Source: Chromatiales bacterium (GTDB lineage: Bacteria; Pseudomonadota; Gammaproteobacteria; Chromatiales; Chromatiaceae). From it: a DNA stretch of 10,734 nt. Numbering within the stretch: position 1 is the first letter of the stretch; every line of letters begins with the position of its first letter. The notes beneath the pieces were generated by a model. It made no database searches. It was not told where the DNA came from and saw only the letters and a list, made by a program, of their open reading frames with translations. Of this stretch, positions 7,372-10,734 are shown one piece after another. Location: positions 1-10,734 of the forward strand of contig JAKSCN010000678.1 of assembly GCA_022360595.1 (NCBI GenBank). The letters are read 5' to 3'. The position numbers were made by a program, and so were the translations under genes.

Positions 7372-7411
7372 TTCCCGGTCGGGAATTTTAACGTTAAGGG
7401 CGTGGACGCCC
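7372..7411 (+). repeat. Cluster of dyads in the cytochrome c' leader
   Basis: Three symmetric elements lie between the predicted promoter and the ribosome-binding site (AGGAG, 7415-7419): TTCCCG-GT-CGGGAA (7372-7385), the palindrome TTAACGTTAA (7388-7397), and a hairpin GGGCG-TGGA-CGCCC (7398-7411). They could be operators or mRNA structures acting on translation. I cannot name a regulator. Confidence 0.5.
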
Positions 7412-7426
7412 ATGAGGAGTGTATAG

Positions 7427-7900
7427 ATGAGAGAACGTATCTTAAGCGCAATGGTTATGGCGGGTCTGATTGGTGCTGCCGGGATCAGCCCCATGGCTTT
7501 GGCTGATGGCCATAAGAATACCGCTGTTCAGGGGGCTGTGGATTTTCGTGAGTCGACCATGACTATCTACAAGTGGTATTTGCAACCCATGGGGGGCATG
7601 GTGAAGGGGAAGGTGCCTTTCAACAAAGAGGTTTTCAAGCAGAAAGCGGATGGACTGGCGTGGGCCGCCAGCCTCAATCTGTTAGAGGGTTTCCCGAAAG
7701 GTTCAATGCACGATACTGAGGCAAAGGCGGAGATCTGGGAGCGCTGGGACGATTTCCAGGCAAAATATGAAACGCTGAAAACAGAGTCGGCCAAACTGCA
7801 GCAAGTCGCCGCGGGGGGGGATGTCGCCGCCATAAAGGCCCAGTTTGCACAGACGGCCAAGAGCTGTAAAGGGTGCCATCAGGCGTTTAGAGAAAAGTAA
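7427..7900 (+). CDS. Cytochrome c' (periplasmic, C-terminal haem)
   Basis: 157-residue precursor of a four-helix-bundle cytochrome c'. A Sec signal peptide (residues 1-26, ALA before D27) is followed by the family pattern RxxxM...MGxMVKGKVPF (R41 to about residue 65). A C-terminal haem motif follows: C147-K-G-C150-H151, then QAFR. Family members bind NO and CO and are linked to nitrosative-stress tolerance; some act in electron transfer. The ATG at 7427 has AGGAG seven bases upstream. It is the only plus-strand gene here, divergent from the ECF sigma operon and convergent with ttrR. The mirrored promoter places it in the presumed sigma regulon. Its role beside tetrathionate respiration is inferred and unproven. 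Confidence 0.92.
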   Translation: MRERILSAMVMAGLIGAAGISPMALADGHKNTAVQGAVDFRESTMTIYKWYLQPMGGMVKGKVPFNKEVFKQKADGLAWAASLNLLEGFPKGSMHDTEAKAEIWERWDDFQAKYETLKTESAKLQQVAAGGDVAAIKAQFAQTAKSCKGCHQAFREK

Positions 7901-7993
7901 TGATGACGGACACCTTGTCCCCTTATGAGTGGGCTGGCTGTGGGTCACCGAACCTACGCATGGTCCACTGGGAACAAGGTGTCTGCCATTACT
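7896..7993. repeat. Long imperfect inverted repeat between cytochrome c' and ttrR
   Basis: The arms are AGTAATG (7896-7902) with CATTACT (7987-7993), and GACACCTTGT (7909-7918) with ACAAGGTGTC (7974-7983), separated by small unequal bulges. Further inside, AGTGG (7928-7932) pairs with CCACT (7965-7969), and GTGGGT (7940-7945) with ACCTAC (7952-7957). The outer arms include both stop codons (7898-7900 and 7989-7991). On the minus strand TTTT follows soon after the stem, so it may end ttrR transcripts; the plus side has no T-run. It may serve as a bidirectional terminator, but it is much larger than usual. Confidence 0.65.
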
Positions 7994-8600
7994 CCTGGGG
8001 GGTGAGCCGTTGGTTCATCTGTACCAGGTCGGCCACGGAATGTGCCTGCATCTTCTCCATTACCCGATGACGGTGTACTTCGACAGTACGCTCTACAATA
8101 CCAAGATCGGCTGCGATAACCTTGTTCTGTGCGCCAGAGATGATCATGGCCATCACCTCCCGCTCCCGTTTGGTGAGCGTGTTATAGCGCTCTTTGAGGG
8201 CGTCGCTCTCTTGCTTCCTGGGAAGCAGTTTGTGGCTTATTGCCAGAGCTTCTCTGACTTTTGCGACCAGCTCCGGGCCGTTGACCGGTTTCTGTACGAA
8301 GTAGAAGGCGCCATCACTCATCGCCCTGACTGCCATGGGTACATCGCCATGACCGGTCAGAATAATGATCGGTAGAGTGCACTGCTGGTCCACCAGTTTG
8401 TTCAGCAGTTCCAAGCCGCTCATGCCTGACATGCGCACGTCGAGAATCAGACAGCCGATGACGTCGTGAGGGTTCTGTTCCAGAAAGGCCTCTGCCGACT
8501 CATAGGTTCTAACGTTCAGGTCTACTGCTTCAAGTAGCCAAGTCAACGAGTCGCGTATGGATTCGTCGTCATCAACAATAAAGACGGTTTCAGTCGTCAT
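7989..8600 (-). CDS. ttrR: Response regulator of tetrathionate respiration, FixJ/LuxR type
   Basis: 203-residue DNA-binding response regulator, partner of TtrS. The receiver domain (about 1-120) shows D10/D11/D12 for metal binding, D54 as phospho-acceptor (LILDVRM), T82 and K104 (QKP). The C-terminal LuxR/FixJ helix-turn-helix (about 137-200) has LTKREREVMAMI and VERTVEVHRHRVMEKM. The ATG at 8600 is chosen because the receiver fold starts at once (MTTETVFIVDDD) and GGAG lies nine bases upstream; a longer frame to 8657 adds only non-homologous sequence inside ttrS. It overlaps ttrS by 11 bases. In Salmonella TtrR activates ttrBCA, and the same is expected here through the repeated TTGTGGAT-N2-CCG sites, which is inference. 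Confidence 0.88.
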   Translation of the reverse strand: MTTETVFIVDDDESIRDSLTWLLEAVDLNVRTYESAEAFLEQNPHDVIGCLILDVRMSGMSGLELLNKLVDQQCTLPIIILTGHGDVPMAVRAMSDGAFYFVQKPVNGPELVAKVREALAISHKLLPRKQESDALKERYNTLTKREREVMAMIISGAQNKVIAADLGIVERTVEVHRHRVMEKMQAHSVADLVQMNQRLTPQE

Positions 8601-10503
8601 GCTCTGCCGCTCCACGGTAGATGGGCATTTCAATGGTGAAGGTGGTGCCTTGGCCATGTTTGCTCTCTACCTGAATACGGCCATGGTTGGAGGCGATAAT
8701 TGACTGGCTGAGTGACAGGCCCAGGCCCATACCTTCCGATTTGGTAGTAAAGAAGGGATCAAACAGCCGCGCTTTGTGTTCGTCTGATATACCCTCACCG
8801 CTATCTTTGACTGCAATACAGACATAACCTTGCTCAGTATAGGTGCGAACCTCCAGCACCCGCTGTGCTTCAGGCGTGTTGCTCATGGCGTCGGCGCCGT
8901 TGCGTAAGAGGTTGATGATGACCTGCTGTATCTGGATATTCTCGGTACAGACCGGTGGCAATTTGGCGGCCAGCTCCAGGGTGACAATCACTCTGTATTT
9001 TTTTGCTTCGCTGGCGAACAGGGCGGTTGCTTCTTGTACCGCACTGTTGAGGTTGATGTCCGTGCAGGCGGTATCGTCCTTGCGCAGGAAGGTGCGCAAG
9101 CGTTCGATGATAGCCCCGGCCCGTTCGGCCTGATTGGAGATACGTTGATTGATATCCCGGAACTCTTCGAGCGTCATCTTGCCAGCGTCCAGCCGCCAGG
9201 CGCAGCCCTGGGCATAACTGCTGATCGCCGATAGCGGTTGATTAAGCTCGTGGGCTAGACCGCTAGCCAGTTCTCCGGCTATGCTGACCCGATCGACATG
9301 GGCCAGTTCATCTTGCTGGAGACGCAGTTTCTCCTCGGTCTGCTGACGCACTCGCATCTCGTGTTTGAGACGATCATTGGACTCTGAGAGCTGGGCGGTC
9401 CGCACACGGACCAGCAGCTCGACCCGATAGACATGCCAAAGCCACCAAATCATGCCGAGGAAAATCAGTAGCGCCCACTGCCAATATTTTTCCCAGATGT
9501 CACGTATGGTGGTGTGATTCATCCACTCATAAGGGCCGATGCGCAGTTCGCGAAACAGATCATGAACGGTTTGGTAGTCAACGGGGATGGTCCAACTGGC
9601 GTAGTGACCAGCGACGGTGGCAGGGTGACCCTCCGGCAAAGCAAGCAGGGTTTGGGCTATTAACTTTGCCAGGTGGTCAGAACTGTGAGTGAGTTTTGCA
9701 AAGGGCCAGTCGGGGTAGGCCATTGAGCTGGCGAGACAGTCGGGCTGCTCGTAGGTGTCGGCGTGGAGTACCCGAATTGAGGTTAGTTCTATCTCGCCAG
9801 TTCCTGCCATCTTTTCCAATAGGCAGTTGCGGATGACACCGGCGTCTACCTCACCGGACAGCACCGCTTTGATAATGTTGTCTTGAGGAAAACCGGCAAA
9901 CTGAATCTCCGAGAGATCACGTTCCGGCTCCAGTCCATGACGTCTCATTTCGCGCCAGATCACCTGATAGCCGCCGAAGGCTTCAGGGCTGACCGCCATC
10001 AGTGAGTTGCCGGCCAGGTCGTTGATCTCTTGCAGTTCAGTGCGGTCTGCCCGAACGATAAGGGCGGAGCGGATGGCGGAGCGGGGGTCGGTGTCGTGGG
10101 TATTTTGAATCGTGGCGATGCGGCTGGCGCCGAAGCGGTATTCAAGGTCCACATAGTTGCCGGGGTTGGTGAGGATGAAGTCGACAGACCTGCTTTTGAC
10201 TGCCTGTTCCATCTGGGTCAGATCGAGCGGCAGCATTTTAAACTGCACTTGATCGATATTGGCCGAAAGATAGTCAATGGTAGGCTGCCAGGTATTTTGG
10301 GCCTGTTCTACACCACGAAATGCCAGTATGCCTATAGAGACGGTTTTATTGGCGATGACTTGGGTAGCGTGGTCAGCCGTACTGTTTAGTGGTGAGAGGG
10401 CGGTAAGAAAAATTAAAATAACGCTGGACAGCTTTTCACACCAGAACAAGCGGTTTCGGTTGTTCCAGGAGCCTGTTAAGCGGTTTGTCCAGTTGCAGTC
10501 CAT
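8590..10503 (-). CDS. ttrS: Tetrathionate sensor histidine kinase with PhnD-like periplasmic domain
   Basis: 637-residue membrane sensor kinase. After an N-terminal signal/anchor segment (about residues 24-38), a periplasmic domain of the PhnD/phosphonate-binding type spans to about 335. One transmembrane helix (WALLIFLGMIWWLW, about 342-356) follows, then a coiled region, a HisKA domain with H418 (GLAHELNQPL), and an ATPase domain with N box (NLLRNGADAM), DSGEGI, FDPFFTTK and GMGLGLS. This domain order is that of TtrS. The periplasmic part has only two cysteines, C227 and C256. I prefer the ATG at 10503 (GAGGG six bases upstream) over an in-frame ATG at 10515, which has no good ribosome-binding site; the latter adds four residues. 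The related ThsS senses thiosulfate, so the ligand is not fixed by homology alone. Confidence 0.9.
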   Translation of the reverse strand: MDCNWTNRLTGSWNNRNRLFWCEKLSSVILIFLTALSPLNSTADHATQVIANKTVSIGILAFRGVEQAQNTWQPTIDYLSANIDQVQFKMLPLDLTQMEQAVKSRSVDFILTNPGNYVDLEYRFGASRIATIQNTHDTDPRSAIRSALIVRADRTELQEINDLAGNSLMAVSPEAFGGYQVIWREMRRHGLEPERDLSEIQFAGFPQDNIIKAVLSGEVDAGVIRNCLLEKMAGTGEIELTSIRVLHADTYEQPDCLASSMAYPDWPFAKLTHSSDHLAKLIAQTLLALPEGHPATVAGHYASWTIPVDYQTVHDLFRELRIGPYEWMNHTTIRDIWEKYWQWALLIFLGMIWWLWHVYRVELLVRVRTAQLSESNDRLKHEMRVRQQTEEKLRLQQDELAHVDRVSIAGELASGLAHELNQPLSAISSYAQGCAWRLDAGKMTLEEFRDINQRISNQAERAGAIIERLRTFLRKDDTACTDINLNSAVQEATALFASEAKKYRVIVTLELAAKLPPVCTENIQIQQVIINLLRNGADAMSNTPEAQRVLEVRTYTEQGYVCIAVKDSGEGISDEHKARLFDPFFTTKSEGMGLGLSLSQSIIASNHGRIQVESKHGQGTTFTIEMPIYRGAAEHDD

Positions 10504-10552
10504 TCGTACCCTCATGATAGCGCTACTCTATCAGCTGGTGAGGGTTTTGACT

Positions 10553-10571
10553 GTTGTGGATTTCCGTATGT
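10553..10571 (-). repeat. Repeated motif, copy 3 (candidate TtrR site upstream of ttrS)
   Basis: The core TTGTGGAT-N2-CCG (10554-10566) matches all eleven fixed bases of the two copies upstream of ttrB, in the same orientation relative to the gene. It lies about 50 bases before the ttrS ATG. A weak -10-like TAGAGT (10530 to 10525, minus strand) sits 24 bases downstream. This suggests feedback control of ttrSR, which is inference. Confidence 0.5.
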
Positions 10572-10593
10572 TTGTTGCGCGTGGGGTAGCGAG

Positions 10594-10625
10594 CGGGCAC
10601 TGCCAAGGCCTATCGACAGTGCCCG
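10594..10625 (-). terminator. Hairpin after the upstream gene, probable terminator without T-run
   Basis: A perfect 9-bp inverted repeat, CGGGCACTG (10594-10602) and CAGTGCCCG (10617-10625), with a 14-base loop begins 13 bases after the stop of the upstream gene. No T-run follows on the minus strand, so it may be a weak or factor-assisted terminator, or an mRNA 3'-end stabiliser. Confidence 0.5.
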
Positions 10626-10638
10626 AATTGAACGGGAG

Positions 10639-10734
10639 TTAGCTTTCGCTGCTCTTTTCCGCCGCTTCTGTGAATGCTTCGGCGGTGAGACCGTTGAGGC
10701 TTTCACCTTTCAGGCCCAGTTCATTTAGCAACCC
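10639..10734 (-). CDS. C-terminal 31 residues of an unrecognised protein (5' end outside window)
   Basis: An open frame enters from the right edge and stops with TAA at 10639-10641. The visible tail contains LLNELGLKGESLNGLTAEAF and ends in EKSSES. I do not recognise the family. The regular, low-complexity-free tail, the in-frame stop and the hairpin just beyond make a real gene end likely. It lies upstream of ttrS on the same strand, about 135 bases away. Confidence 0.5.
   Translation of the reverse strand, partial: GLLNELGLKGESLNGLTAEAFTEAAEKSSES

Noticed and set aside
7896..7993. Integron attC site
   Set aside because: The ends lack the RYYYAAC and GTTRRRY core sites, and there is no integrase or cassette array nearby.
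8601..8657. Longer N-terminus for ttrR starting at 8657
   Set aside because: The extra 19 residues lie inside the ttrS coding region and are unlike any receiver N-terminus; the ATG at 8600 has a GGAG site and starts the receiver fold directly.
1..10734. CRISPR arrays, tRNA or rRNA genes, insertion sequences
   Set aside because: I saw no regularly spaced repeats, no tRNA-like cloverleaf or rRNA sequence, and no transposase-like frame.

Overview
The window reads as a chromosomal segment of a facultatively anaerobic proteobacterium, most probably a gammaproteobacterium, perhaps of sulfur-rich sediment or a symbiont. Evidence for this is a complete regulatory and structural set for a tetrathionate-reductase-type molybdoenzyme, a periplasmic cytochrome c', and moderate GC content. 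The taxonomic call is inference. Nearly all genes lie on the minus strand; only the cytochrome c' gene is on the plus strand.

Layout in minus-strand transcription order, from high to low coordinates: the last 31 codons of an unrecognised gene (10639-10734), closed by a hairpin; ttrS, a sensor kinase with a periplasmic PhnD-like sensor (8590-10503); ttrR, a FixJ/LuxR-type response regulator overlapping ttrS by 11 bases (7989-8600). Next comes the plus-strand cytochrome c' gene (7427-7900), convergent with ttrR across a long imperfect inverted repeat and divergent from an ECF sigma / anti-sigma pair (6713-7222 and 5952-6716). A secreted alpha/beta hydrolase (4996-5823) follows, with a strong intrinsic terminator beyond it. 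The ttrB-ttrC-ttrA operon (4648 down past base 1) ends the window, with ttrA cut off by the edge.

How the parts fit: TtrS/TtrR probably senses tetrathionate or a related sulfur oxyanion and switches on ttrBCA. TtrA (Tat-exported molybdopterin subunit), TtrB (four [4Fe-4S] clusters) and TtrC (NrfD-type quinol-oxidising membrane anchor) would form the respiratory reductase. Between the regulators and the reductase sits a separate ECF-sigma module with cytochrome c' and a hydrolase.

Two regulatory patterns stand out. First, the 13-base motif TTGTGGAT-N2-CCG occurs twice upstream of ttrB and once upstream of ttrS, and nowhere else that I noticed; it is a candidate TtrR operator. Second, the gap between the sigma gene and the cytochrome c' gene holds two divergent promoters with the same layout (GGAATAAAAC, 11 bases, TGTWWACC). 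This suggests that the ECF sigma factor controls both its own operon and cytochrome c'.
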